From NCBI GenBank assembly GCA_020444065.1, contig JAHLLQ010000001.1, forward strand, positions 372,001-436,000: DNA of 64,000 nucleotides, read 5' to 3'. The first letter of the stretch is position 1. Each line of letters begins with the position of its first letter. The notes under the pieces are model-generated. The model did not search any database. It was not told the DNA's origin and was given only the letters and a program-made list of their open reading frames with translations. Positions 18,159 through 27,400 of this stretch are shown one piece after another. Made by a program: the position numbers and the translations under genes. Origin of the DNA: a bacterium (GTDB lineage Bacteria; Sumerlaeota; Sumerlaeia; SLMS01; JAHLLQ01).

Positions 18159-18719
18159 TTACGAGGTGGCCGCTTTGTCCTCTTCTTGATTTGCCTGCTC
18201 CGGCTTCCAATCCTTCCGCCGGGTGACAATCATGTGCATGAACTTGCCGGTCTGGCTCGGCGGCTTTTCCATCTCTGCAATGTCTTCCAGCTCTTTCAGG
18301 ACTGCCGAGACAAGCTGCTGTCCCAACTGCGGCTTGGTGACTTCGCGCCCGCGATACTGGAAGGTGAACTTCACCTTGTCGCCGTTCTCCAGGAACTTAC
18401 GAACTTTGCGCAACTTCGTATCCCGATCGTGGGCATCGATCGTCACGCGCATCTTGCATTCTTTCAGTTCGGACGACTTGGCCTTCTTCCGGGAGGCTTT
18501 CAGGCGCCGTTTCTGCTCGTACATCACCTTTCGGTAGTCATAGATGCGGCACACCGGCGGGTCGGCATTGGGAGCGACCTCGACAAGGTCCAGTTGGGCC
18601 TCCTTGGCGCGCTGCAGGGCATCCTCGGTTGCAACGACGCCGAGCTGTTCACCCTCCTGGCTGATAAGGCGGACCGACTTTGCGCGTATCTGATCATTGA
18701 TGCGAGCGGTAGGCTTAAT
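18159..18719 (-). CDS. infC: translation initiation factor IF-3 (AUU start)
   Basis: Prevents premature 30S-50S joining and checks start-codon pairing. The best start is an ATT at 18719: GGAGGA lies eight bases upstream and the product then begins KPTARINDQIRAKSVRLI, where IF-3 homologues begin. No in-frame ATG or GTG lies nearby; the in-frame ATG at 18800 would add 27 residues that run through a terminator. The 186-residue size fits. Both IF-3 domains are visible: N-domain ending PVCRIYDYRKVMYEQKRR, C-domain ECKMRVTIDAHDRDTKLRKV. An AUU start is known for infC in E. coli, where it allows IF-3 to limit its own translation. Confidence 0.93.
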   Translation of the reverse strand: MKPTARINDQIRAKSVRLISQEGEQLGVVATEDALQRAKEAQLDLVEVAPNADPPVCRIYDYRKVMYEQKRRLKASRKKAKSSELKECKMRVTIDAHDRDTKLRKVRKFLENGDKVKFTFQYRGREVTKPQLGQQLVSAVLKELEDIAEMEKPPSQTGKFMHMIVTRRKDWKPEQANQEEDKAATS

Positions 18720-18754
18720 GGCTGATTCCTCCGTTTGACTGGCGATATCCCAAC

Positions 18755-18790
18755 AAAAAAAGCGGAGCACCGAATCGATCGGCTCTCCGC
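18755..18790 (-). terminator. leader terminator (attenuator) of infC
   Basis: On the minus transcript: GCGGAG, an inner CCGA/TCGG helix, CTCCGC, then seven U residues. This is a textbook intrinsic terminator, but it lies 36-71 bases upstream of the infC start and downstream of a candidate promoter. It therefore reads as an attenuator rather than a gene end. Confidence 0.75.
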
Positions 18791-18944
18791 ATACAAACAT
18801 AACCCAGGCGCCGCTCTACTTGCCACGACCCGGGAGAATTCTGCTTGTTTGTCCAACCCGGTTGCAGCCACCTGGGCGCGTGCGGGTGAGAAGCGGAGAG
18901 CTTCTACTTTGTGTTCGGCCTCTTCTTCTCTGAAGGGGCGCGCG
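18791..18944 (-). promoter_or_regulatory. infC leader with candidate antiterminator/pseudoknot
   Basis: Upstream of the leader terminator, 18889-18905 forms a hairpin AGAAGC-TCTCC-GCTTCT on the minus transcript. The segment GCTCTCCGC (18901 to 18893) is the exact complement of GCGGAGAGC (18790 to 18782), the 5' arm of the terminator. Pairing of the two would dismantle the terminator. The loop TCTCC alone could make a pseudoknot with the arm. L20-controlled leaders of infC or rpmI in Bacillus and E. coli use comparable long-range pairing; whether L20 binds here is inference. Confidence 0.6.
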
Positions 18945-18974
18945 ATACTCCCGACAGGTGGTGCCCCCTGTCAA
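18945..18974 (-). promoter_or_regulatory. candidate sigma70-type promoter of infC operon
   Basis: TTGACA (18974-18969), an 18-base spacer, and GAGTAT (18950-18945). Transcription would start near 18938, giving a leader of roughly 220 bases. The -35 and spacer overlap an inverted repeat GACAGG-N8-CCTGTC (18953-18972). Confidence 0.5.
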
Positions 18975-19116
18975 GCCCGGATTCTTGCTCCTCGTCACGA
19001 ATTCTCCTGCTTGCGTGACACGCCGATTTTCTTGACGGTTGGGGCTGGGCGCGGCTACCTTCAACTCATGCGGAAGACCGATTTGCGCCAATCTCCCAAG
19101 GCATGACGGGCTCGCC

Positions 19117-20274
19117 ATGACGACATCGGTCCGTGAAATCCTACGCTCAGGGCGACTGGAGACTCATTTCCTGCCTGTTCTGGACGTGCAACTCCGCTGT
19201 ATTCACGCCTGGGAAGCCCTTGCCCGCGGGCCGGAAGGGGCATTTCCCGATTCCAGCTTCCCCCTGCTGCACGCCGCTCAAGAAGAGAATCTTCAGTCGG
19301 AATTCGAACTGACCGCCATCCGGCATGCAGTGGATCGCTTCCGCTTTCACGACCCAGGGGTCAAACTCTGGCTCAATTCCGGATCGGACCTCCTGCTGGA
19401 TGAGACATTTGTCAATGAGGTCCGCGAGCTCCTGAACGAGACACGCGCAAATCCGACCGAGACTCAGATGATCATGAGGCTCCCGCGGGACCTGTCGCCG
19501 GCGCAGATGACGCTCCTCTCATCGGCGCTCAAGAGCCTCCAGCCGTTCGAGGTGATCGTCGCCTTCGATCAGTTGCCCGATTCACGCGAGTTCGCGGAAG
19601 TCTGTCGACGCCTCCCCGCCTTGCACTACTTGAAAATCGGTCGCCACGCTATCCGCGATCTTCCTTCGCGCGCAATCAAGCGCATGCACCTGGACGATCT
19701 TGCCAGCAAGGCCCGGGAGTTTGACATCCAGCTCATTGCTGAAGGTGTCGAGACGATGGAGGAGCTTCATGCCATCCGACCCCTGCGTCCTCAGTACGTC
19801 CAAGGCTTTCTGTTCGGTCGACCCGGCGACCCGCCGGAGGTTGACGTCCGCCTGCTTCCCGAGCTTGAAGTCTCAGCACCAGTGGTTCGCAAACGAGACC
19901 ATTGGAAGAGCATCGGCGATCTCATGACTCCTGCGCCGGTTGTGACGAGACGGACTCCGCTCTCGACAATCAAGGAACTGCTGGCGAATCACCCAGAGTT
20001 GCCAGGAATTCCCGTGCTGGACGAAGCCCGGCCGGCGGGCCTGATTCATCGTTGCGATGTTGAGTCTCGCGAAGACGATGCGATCGCGCGCGATCTTCTG
20101 GATGCGTCGATCACAATTGCCGGCGCGCACGAAGAACCGGCGGATGTTCTTCGCCATCTCGTCGAAGATTCGCACGGGCAATCGCGATTACCGGAAATCC
20201 TGTTTGTCCAATGGGATGGGCTTTATCAGGGAGTCGTGCTGCTCGAGTCCCTGCGCTCGCATCTACAGAACTAA
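19117..20274 (+). CDS. degenerate EAL-domain protein with CBS pair
   Basis: 385 residues from the ATG at 19117 (a longer in-frame start exists at 19039). Residues 10-250 follow the EAL phosphodiesterase fold: FLPVLDVQLRCIHAWEALAR (E33 of EAL) and IQLIAEGVETMEEL (E209), then VQGFLFGRP. Several catalytic positions are altered: the metal-binding glutamate after the TQMIM strand is absent (IMRLPRDL), and the DDFG loop reads AFDQLPDSREF. It may therefore bind rather than cut c-di-GMP. From about 265 on, SIGDLMTPAPVVTRRTPLST and GIPVLDEARPAGLIHRCDV look like a CBS-domain pair, which usually binds adenine nucleotides. Single gene, divergent from infC. Confidence 0.75.
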   Translation: MTTSVREILRSGRLETHFLPVLDVQLRCIHAWEALARGPEGAFPDSSFPLLHAAQEENLQSEFELTAIRHAVDRFRFHDPGVKLWLNSGSDLLLDETFVNEVRELLNETRANPTETQMIMRLPRDLSPAQMTLLSSALKSLQPFEVIVAFDQLPDSREFAEVCRRLPALHYLKIGRHAIRDLPSRAIKRMHLDDLASKAREFDIQLIAEGVETMEELHAIRPLRPQYVQGFLFGRPGDPPEVDVRLLPELEVSAPVVRKRDHWKSIGDLMTPAPVVTRRTPLSTIKELLANHPELPGIPVLDEARPAGLIHRCDVESREDDAIARDLLDASITIAGAHEEPADVLRHLVEDSHGQSRLPEILFVQWDGLYQGVVLLESLRSHLQN

Positions 20275-20297
20275 ACGATTGGGCCTCACAAGAACAA

Positions 20298-20328
20298 CCG
20301 GCTTCCCAGGGGCGGGCTGGGAGGCCGG
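20298..20328 (+). terminator. bidirectional hairpin between EAL and pdhC genes
   Basis: CCGGCTTCCCAG, a seven-base loop, CTGGGAGGCCGG: a 12-bp stem with one mismatch between two convergent genes. Followed by a second small hairpin and TTTA near 20340-20358. Confidence 0.6.
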
Positions 20329-20428
20329 TCGGAGCGGGGGCAGGACCCCTGCTCTTTAATGGAGATGGGGGCCGTTGAAGGCCCGCGCCACCTCCAATGT
20401 CCTTCGTTTGCGGGTTGCTTTGCTCTTC

Positions 20429-21712
20429 TCAGACCAGCATCAGCAGCGGGTCCTGCAAAGCTGCCTTCAGGTCTTGAAGATAGGACGCTCCGACCGCTCC
20501 GTCAACAACACGATGATCACAACCCATCGTTACAGTAAAAACTTTGCCGACGGTGAGTTCGCCGTTGCGCACGACGGGCTTCTCGATAGCCGCGCCGATC
20601 GCAAGGATTGAGGACTCGGGGGGATTCATGATCGCGTCGAAATTATCGATCCCGAACATCCCGAGATTACTGATCGTCTGCACGCCGCCAGTCAGATCTT
20701 CTTCGCCCAGTTTGCGCTCGCGTGCGCGGCCCGCAAGTTCACGAAGTTCCTGGGCAAGCGCGATCACGCCCTTCATGTTCGCGTTGCGAATGACCGGCGT
20801 CAGAAGCCCATCCTCGATCGCAACGGCGACCGAAATGTCTGCCGTGTTCTTGCGGATCAGTTTGCCATCGATCCACTGCGTGCGGACCCACGGGTGCTGC
20901 ATGCACGTGGCGGCAACTGCCTTGATGATGAAGTGCGTCAACGTCACCTTCGATTCCGGGTAACGCTCGCGGACGACTGCGACGGCCTTCTCGAGCGGCT
21001 CGGCGTCGACTTCGACGGTGAGGTTGAATGCAGGAACTTCCTGACGCGAGTAAACGAGGCGACGCGCGATGGTCTTGCGCATTCCGGATAGCGCGATCTC
21101 TTCGTCCTCGCCACCGATCGCCGCGGCAAAGCTGGGCGCCGGGGCCTTCGCGGCGGCCTTCGCGGAGCCTGAGCCGAGAGCCGCTTCGATGTCCCGCTTC
21201 ACAATGCGGCTGTTCGGTCCGCTTCCGTCAATTGCCGAGAGGTCAAGACCATGATCGTCGGCCATCTTGCGCGCCAGCGGCGACGCAACGATCCGTCCGT
21301 TGTCGCTCTTCGCGGCGGGCTTCGGCGTCTCCTTGGCGGGTTCGGGCGCACGTCGCAGGTCGACTTCGGGAGCCTTCGACTGCTTGACGATTGGCTGCTC
21401 GTCATCCTGCTTGGGAGCAGGTTCCTTTTCCTTTTTCTCAGTCGGCGATGGCTTGATGTCAGAGACATCCTCGCCTTCCTCGCCAATCACGGCGATTTCC
21501 TGCCCGACGGGAACTGCCTGGCCCTCGGAAGCCATGAGCTTCAGCACCGTGCCGTCGTCGAACGCTTCCTGCTCCATGACAGCCTTGTCGGTTTCAATTT
21601 CCGCCAGAACATCGCCAGCGGAAACACGATCGCCTTCCTTCACATGCCACTTCACGATCGTACCTTCCGACATTGTCGGAGAAAGCTGGAGCAACTGAAT
21701 GGGACTTGCCAT
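20429..21712 (-). CDS. pdhC: pyruvate dehydrogenase E2 (dihydrolipoamide acetyltransferase)
   Basis: Core subunit passing acetyl groups from E1 to CoA. 427 residues from the ATG at 21712 (AAGGA upstream; a longer in-frame start reads through the E1beta end in another frame). There is one lipoyl domain with the attachment lysine K43 in IETDKAVMEQE. An acidic/Ala-Pro linker is followed by a peripheral-subunit-binding domain near 138-178 (ASPLARKMADDHGLDLSAID). The acetyltransferase domain carries the active-site DHRVVDGA (H400, D404). Last gene of a pdhA-pdhB-pdhC unit; no E3 is in the window. Confidence 0.95.
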   Translation of the reverse strand: MASPIQLLQLSPTMSEGTIVKWHVKEGDRVSAGDVLAEIETDKAVMEQEAFDDGTVLKLMASEGQAVPVGQEIAVIGEEGEDVSDIKPSPTEKKEKEPAPKQDDEQPIVKQSKAPEVDLRRAPEPAKETPKPAAKSDNGRIVASPLARKMADDHGLDLSAIDGSGPNSRIVKRDIEAALGSGSAKAAAKAPAPSFAAAIGGEDEEIALSGMRKTIARRLVYSRQEVPAFNLTVEVDAEPLEKAVAVVRERYPESKVTLTHFIIKAVAATCMQHPWVRTQWIDGKLIRKNTADISVAVAIEDGLLTPVIRNANMKGVIALAQELRELAGRARERKLGEEDLTGGVQTISNLGMFGIDNFDAIMNPPESSILAIGAAIEKPVVRNGELTVGKVFTVTMGCDHRVVDGAVGASYLQDLKAALQDPLLMLV

Positions 21713-21744
21713 CGTATCGATATCCTTCCCGGGATCGTATTCGC

Positions 21745-22731
21745 TTAGTCGACGTAACAGACTTTCTCCACCGCCGCGACGACATCGGCCGGGATCGGCA
21801 GAGCAAGTTCTTCGAGGTTGTAGGCATACGGCATCGGAACATCCTTCGCCGCCAGACGCTCGATGGGAGCATCCAGGTAATCGAACGCGCGGCTGGCAAC
21901 TTCGCCTGCCACCCAGGCGCCGACACTTGCCTTCGGCCAGCCTTCTTCGACAACGACAACGCGATTCGTCTTCTTCACGCTCGCGAGGACCGTATCCCAA
22001 TCGAGCGGGCTGAGTGTCATCAGGTCGATGACTTCACAGTCGATGCCCTTGGCTGTCAATTCCTCGACAGCAGGCAGGACCGCAGCCGTCAGCATGCGTG
22101 ACCACGTAATGATCGTAACATCGTCGCCTTCGCGCTTCACGTCCGCCTTGCCGAGAGGAATCAGGAATTCGGGTTCTTCGGGCACTTCGCCGCGGAAGTT
22201 GTAGAGCTTCTCGGCCTCGATGAAGATGACCGGATCGTTGTCGCGGATGGCGGACTTCAGAAGGCCTTTCGCATCGCGCGGCGTTCCGGGCATGACGACC
22301 TTGATGCCTGGAATGTGAACGTATTGCTGCTCGAGGGACTGGCTGTGCTGGCTGGCCAGCGCGCCGCCCGCGCCACCCGGCCCACGAAGCGTCATCGGAA
22401 CAGTGAACTGTCCGCCGGACATATAGCGCAGCTTCGCCAGGTTATTGATGATCTGGTCGAGTGCGAGGATTGCGAAGTTGAACGTCATCACTTCAATCAC
22501 GGGACGCATTCCAACGTGCGCGGCACCGATGCCGAGGCCGACAAAGCCGGCTTCCGTGATCGGCGCATCGACGACTCGAAGGTCGCCGAAGCGATCGAGC
22601 AGTCCCTGCGAAACTTTGTAAGCGCCGTGGTACTGGCCGACCTCTTCTCCCATCAGGAAGATCTGATCGTCGCGCTCCATCTCCTCGGCGAGGGCCTGGT
22701 TCAGCGCCTCGCGGTACGTAATCTCTGCCAT
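21745..22731 (-). CDS. pdhB: pyruvate dehydrogenase E1 beta
   Basis: 328 residues, normal length. Begins MAEITYREALNQALAEEMER and contains IFLMGEEVGQYHGAYKVSQG, DAPITEAGFVGLGIGAA and MTLRGPGGAGGALASQHSQS, family marks of the beta chain that completes the thiamine-diphosphate site. It lies 51 bases after the E1 alpha stop and 32 bases before E2. Confidence 0.96.
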   Translation of the reverse strand: MAEITYREALNQALAEEMERDDQIFLMGEEVGQYHGAYKVSQGLLDRFGDLRVVDAPITEAGFVGLGIGAAHVGMRPVIEVMTFNFAILALDQIINNLAKLRYMSGGQFTVPMTLRGPGGAGGALASQHSQSLEQQYVHIPGIKVVMPGTPRDAKGLLKSAIRDNDPVIFIEAEKLYNFRGEVPEEPEFLIPLGKADVKREGDDVTIITWSRMLTAAVLPAVEELTAKGIDCEVIDLMTLSPLDWDTVLASVKKTNRVVVVEEGWPKASVGAWVAGEVASRAFDYLDAPIERLAAKDVPMPYAYNLEELALPIPADVVAAVEKVCYVD

Positions 22732-22782
22732 GGAAATCTCCAGTATATCTGAACCGTATTGAGCTTCCCGTCGGGGACGGAG

Positions 22783-23913
22783 TTAGTTGTCTGTCGGGCC
22801 GGGGTATCCCGGATAATCGAGGTAGACGTCGGTGTAGAGTTCGCTCGGGTCGGGCTGAGGCGCCTCGTCCGCGAACTTGATGGCGTCCATGACGGTCTCT
22901 TTGATCTCGTCTTCCATCTTCTTCACCAGCGCGTCGGTGATCAGATCCGGATACTGCTCGCGCAGTCGATCCATCGGATCCTTAGCACGCCAGGCCTGCA
23001 CCTCGTCCTTAGTACGATACGTTGTGGCCGGGTCGGACATCGAGTGGCCGCGATAGCGGTAGCAGATTGCCTCGATGAACGTCGGACGTCCCGTGTTGCG
23101 AGCGCGGTCGGCGGCCTGCTGCATCGTCTGGTACACGTCCAGAACGTCCATGCCATCGCACTGGACTCCGCGGATGCGATATGCCCCGGCCGTGCGCATA
23201 TAGAGCTGCGGCTCGGCGCTCGCGCGCGTCACTGCCGTGCCCATGCCGTAGCGATTATTCTCTACGATGTAGACGACCGGCAGATTCCACAGCGACGCCA
23301 TGTTGAGGCTCTCGTGGAACACGCCCTGGTTCATCGCCGCCTCGCCCATGTAGCAGACGATCACCTGGCCGGTCTTGTTGTAGCGCGCTGCCCAGCCGGC
23401 ACCAGTTGCCAACGGAACGTGTCCACCGACGATGCCGTTGCCGCCCATCATGCCGGCCTTCGCGTTGAACAGGTGCATGGAGCCGCCCTTGCCCTTGCTG
23501 CAGCCGGCGGCCTTGCCGAAGAGCTCGGCCATCACTTCGCGCGGGGTAATTCCGCGGATCAGGGCATGGCCGTGATCGCGATAGGTCGTGAAGATCAGGT
23601 CCTTCTCTTCGAGCGCCGCGACGCTGCCGACAGCAACGGCTTCCTGGCCGATGTAGAGATGGCAGAAACCGTGGATCTTCTGCATCTGGTACTGCTGGGC
23701 CGTGCGCTCTTCGAAACGACGGATCAGAAGCATCTGGCGATAGATATCGACCAGCTTCTCCTTGGGCAGATCGACATGGGGCCGAGGAGTCGGCGCCGAA
23801 GCCTTGCGCGTTGCCTTCTTGGCCGGAGCCTTTGCAGCTTTCTTCGCAGAGCCCTTGGCCGCGGGAGCTTTGGCGCCCTTGGCCTTCGTGGAACGAGTCT
23901 TAGATGTAGCCAT
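22783..23913 (-). CDS. pdhA: pyruvate dehydrogenase E1 alpha with Lys/Ala-rich N-terminal tail
   Basis: Thiamine-diphosphate subunit that decarboxylates pyruvate. The core shows YIGQEAVAVGS, GHALIRGITPREVMAELFGK, the ThDP motif GDG-equivalent region around VGGHVPLATGAGWAARYNKT and GEAAMNQGVFHESLN, then YRYRGHSMSDPATTYRTKDE. Unusual is the first ~45 residues: after MATSKTRSTKAKGAKAPAAK comes more Lys/Ala/Pro repeat of the histone-H1-like kind, not part of E1. The start chosen is ATG 23913; a clear Shine-Dalgarno is not visible. An in-frame start at 24045 would give a longer, even less E1-like leader. First gene of the pdh unit. Confidence 0.93.
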   Translation of the reverse strand: MATSKTRSTKAKGAKAPAAKGSAKKAAKAPAKKATRKASAPTPRPHVDLPKEKLVDIYRQMLLIRRFEERTAQQYQMQKIHGFCHLYIGQEAVAVGSVAALEEKDLIFTTYRDHGHALIRGITPREVMAELFGKAAGCSKGKGGSMHLFNAKAGMMGGNGIVGGHVPLATGAGWAARYNKTGQVIVCYMGEAAMNQGVFHESLNMASLWNLPVVYIVENNRYGMGTAVTRASAEPQLYMRTAGAYRIRGVQCDGMDVLDVYQTMQQAADRARNTGRPTFIEAICYRYRGHSMSDPATTYRTKDEVQAWRAKDPMDRLREQYPDLITDALVKKMEDEIKETVMDAIKFADEAPQPDPSELYTDVYLDYPGYPGPTDN

Positions 23914-24461
23914 GAACAATATACCAATCGAAGTGGTTGGTTTGAAGCCCGATCGTCCGGGCGAAAATCTCAGCTTTCTTGCGGGAAAACGACCGTGTTT
24001 CTCCTGGCGGCGCCAACCGACTGCGCCGCGATCCGGGGTCTTCACCGTCGCGCGGCGGGTACCGTAGGAGTCCCCTCAGGCCCGATGCAACAGCGATTTT
24101 CAGACCAGTTTGTGACAACTTGACACGATCTGCAAGCACTCGTGATCTGTGCCCTTCAAACACCGATTAGGCAGCCGATTCTCCCTTCGTCCGGCCTGCG
24201 GATGTCACGCCGACCTGGGCGAAAGAGGATTGCTTGGGATGCCTCAAAACACTGCATCCGAGATGGCAGATGGGGCGTGCACAATCAGGCGCATTGATGA
24301 TGGACCAGGCACATCCGAGATTGGAGTGGAAATAAAACCTTTTATCCAACCGCTCCAATAAATTTCAGAAATCCAAGGCTAATACATTGACCAGCCACGC
24401 CCATTCTGCATACTCGGATTGTGTTGCAAGTCTCGATTGTAAACCAAAAGGGGGCCGAAAC
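23914..24461. other. divergent intergenic region between pdhA and the GH57 gene
   Basis: 548 bases without a convincing gene. Its right end holds a candidate promoter for the GH57 gene (24387-24414) and a relatively AT-rich patch around 24325-24370. No strong minus-strand promoter for pdhA could be chosen, and no RNA gene or long repeat was seen. Confidence 0.5.
24387..24414 (+). promoter_or_regulatory. candidate promoter of the GH57 gene
   Basis: TTGACC (24387-24392), a 16-base spacer, CATACT (24409-24414). This would give a leader of about 40 bases before the ATG at 24462. Confidence 0.4.
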
Positions 24462-27400
24462 ATGAAGACGCGATGCGCACCAAGTCTTCAATGCATGGCA
24501 GTCGCGGGCGGGATTCTCCTCGCAGCGGCCGCAGCGCCCGCCCAGAACACCAATCCTCAGGTGACCTGGCACTGGCACATGCACCAACCGATTTATTGGA
24601 ATGATCAGCAGGAAAACGGCGACGATCGGTATGAATACGCCTGGGAATCGATCCAGGCCAAGGACGCCGGCCGGGCTTATCCGGAAAACAATCTGCGCGA
24701 GATCTTCGGCAAAGAAGACCGCGTGGCCGCATATCAGTATCGGATGCGCGATGCACTGGGGGCGATCGGGGGATACGCCAATTCCGGTGCGACGACGAGC
24801 TACTCCGGAGCGCTGATGGAGAATGTCGAGAGTATGGGCAATGCCTGGCAGTTGGGCTACAGTCCCGGCTGGAAAGATCCACTGGCTGAAGCTAACAACT
24901 GGGAAACCACGGGCGGCCATCACCGTCTCGATATCGTGAATTTCTCGTACCACCACGCCTTGCTGGCGCTCCACAATGACGAAACCGTCTATATGGAGCT
25001 TCGCCTGGCGCAGGAGAAGGTGAAGGAAGAATTCGGATCCGCGGCGGTCTCGAAGGGCTTCTTCCCGACGGAAATGTGTTTCTCGGAGCGCTTGATCCCC
25101 GTCATGAACGACCTGGGGATCGATTGGGCGATCGTTTCCGGCGAGCACGTTGCCCGCGCCTGCCCGGATTTCCCGCTTCAACTGGGATCCGGCGGCGTCA
25201 ACTGCGCCCCGCCAAACGCGGCCGACCAGATCAATCCGAACGGCGAGTCCTTTATCCGTACATCGATCAGCCGCGGCTGCGCGCCGGTTCAGGCGAACCC
25301 GATGTCCTACCAGCCCGCGTACGCGAAGTACGTCGATCCGGAAACCGGGCAAGAGCACAAGACGATCGTCGTTCCATCCGACCAGGGCTATGGTTGGGAA
25401 GATGGCTACGGATGTCTCGGTGCCGGATTCCTGACGGCTTTGAACGACCGCAACGATCCGAATCAACCGTCGCTCGTCGTGCTGGCGCACGATGGTGACA
25501 ATGCCTTCGGCGGCGGTTACAGCTATTACAACGAATGCGTTCCGAATCTTGCCGGCGGCGCCGCGTCGCAGGGCAATGAAGTGACTTCGATTCAGCAGTA
25601 TCTGCAGGACTTCCCACCCGATTCCTCGGAAGTGATTCACGTCGAGGACGGCGGCTGGGTGAACGCCGATGGCGACTTCGGCAGCCCGATGTACATTAAC
25701 TGGAACTTCCCGTTGCTCGATGCAAACGGCCAGCACGATCCCGTCAACGGGTGGCACGAGAAGCCCCGCGAGATGGCGCTGTTCACCGAGGCCCTCAACC
25801 GTGTGCTGACGGCTCAACAGATCAGCGGCCATTCGCCGGACTTCAGCAAGATCCTGCATCCTGACGGTTCGACGCACGCCGTCGATCGCGCGTGGCACTA
25901 CTACCTCGGCGCGTTGGATTCCGGTAACGTCTACTACGGCACGCCGCTGGATCTCGAAATCAAGGGCACAATCGGCGTAAATGAAGTCTACGAGCACGTC
26001 GACCCGATCATCGGCGATGCGTCTCAGGATGCGACCCCGCCGACCATCTGGTTGCCGCAGCGCTTCCCGTACAATCCCGGCAGCCTGAACTACGGCGTCG
26101 AATTCCAGTACAAGCAGACGATCGACGACGGCGACTTCCACATCTGGACGTTCATCTCTGACGTGAGTGGCCCGGTCACGGCGACGCTGAAAGTGCGCGT
26201 CGACAATGACGGCTCGAACCCGTTGAGCTCCAACCAGAATGAGACCTTCGCCGGCGGCAACGAAGTCGGCAACTGGGTCGACATTCCGATGAGCGGCCGC
26301 GTGTTCCCAGCCGAAAACGTCTACGACAAGCCTGGCCTCGATTACTACGAATTGCCCGCACACATGCCGTATCACTTTGCGGCCGAAGTGGTCGATTATC
26401 GTGACGTTCTGCTCGACTACTACGTCGAAGCCGTCGACGCGAAGGGCAACGTTTCTCGCTCTCCCATCCAGCACGTTTACGTTGGCGATGGCAGCGGCTC
26501 GACGGAAGGCACGACTGCCGTCGTGACCGATCCGAAGCCTCCCGTTCGCGGACAAAGCGTCACGATTACTTACGATGCATCGAACCGTGCACTTGCCGGT
26601 GCGGCGGAAGTCTACGCACACATCGGCCAGGACGGTTGGCTGAATGTCATCACACCCGATCCCGCGATGAGCTCGCTTGGCGATAACAAGTGGGAAGTCA
26701 CCTACACCGTTCCGACGGATGCCGGAGTGATCGATCTGGTCTTCAATAACGGCGCCGGAATCTGGGATAATAACGGTGGTGCCGATTGGCATGTCACGAC
26801 CGTGGCGGGCGATGGCCCGACACCGACTCCGTCCCCGGTTCCGACTGCAAGCCCAACAGCTTCACCTTCTCCGTCACCGTCACCGTCGCCCACGCCTTCG
26901 CCGAGTCCATCACCGTCTCCGTCACCTTCGCCTAGCCCCACGCCCACGCCTTCGCCTTCTCCGTCGCCTAGCCCCACAGCTTCGCCGACGCCAATCGATG
27001 GCCGCGTGGCGGTCAGCCCGAATCCGCCGGTTGCCGGTTCCACCGTCACGGTGCTCTACGATGCAGCAGGCGGACCTCTCGCAGGCATGGGTTCTGTTTC
27101 GATCCACTACGGCTACAACGGGTGGACTGGCGTGCAGGATCTGACCATGTCTCAGAATGCTCAGGGCTTCTGGCAGTACAGCTACACCGTCCCGACGGCC
27201 GCGACGCAAATCGATCTCGTCTTCCACTCGGGTGGCACCTGGGATAACAACGGAGGCACCGATTGGCACTACTCAACGAGTGGCGCGACGACTCCGTCCC
27301 CAACGCCTTCGCCGACTCCCGAACCCACACCAATCGACGGCCGCGCCGCGGTCTCCCCCGCCACCCCGGTGCCCGGTGAATCTGTAACGGTGCTCTACGA

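Noticed and set aside
18720-18800. Upstream in-frame extension of infC to the ATG at 18800
   Set aside because: It would translate the leader terminator; the ATT with GGAGGA fits IF-3 length and alignment.
23914-24045. Longer E1 alpha start giving 44 more residues
   Set aside because: The extra residues do not resemble E1 or a targeting peptide; ATG 23913 already includes an atypical tail.
24342-26792. 816-codon minus-strand open frame opposite the GH57 gene
   Set aside because: The plus-strand product has a signal peptide, GH57 motifs and CBM25 repeats; the antisense product has none.
26815-27000. Repeated CCGTCACCGTC units considered as a CRISPR-like or non-coding repeat
   Set aside because: Units are short, unspaced and in frame, encoding a Pro/Ser linker.
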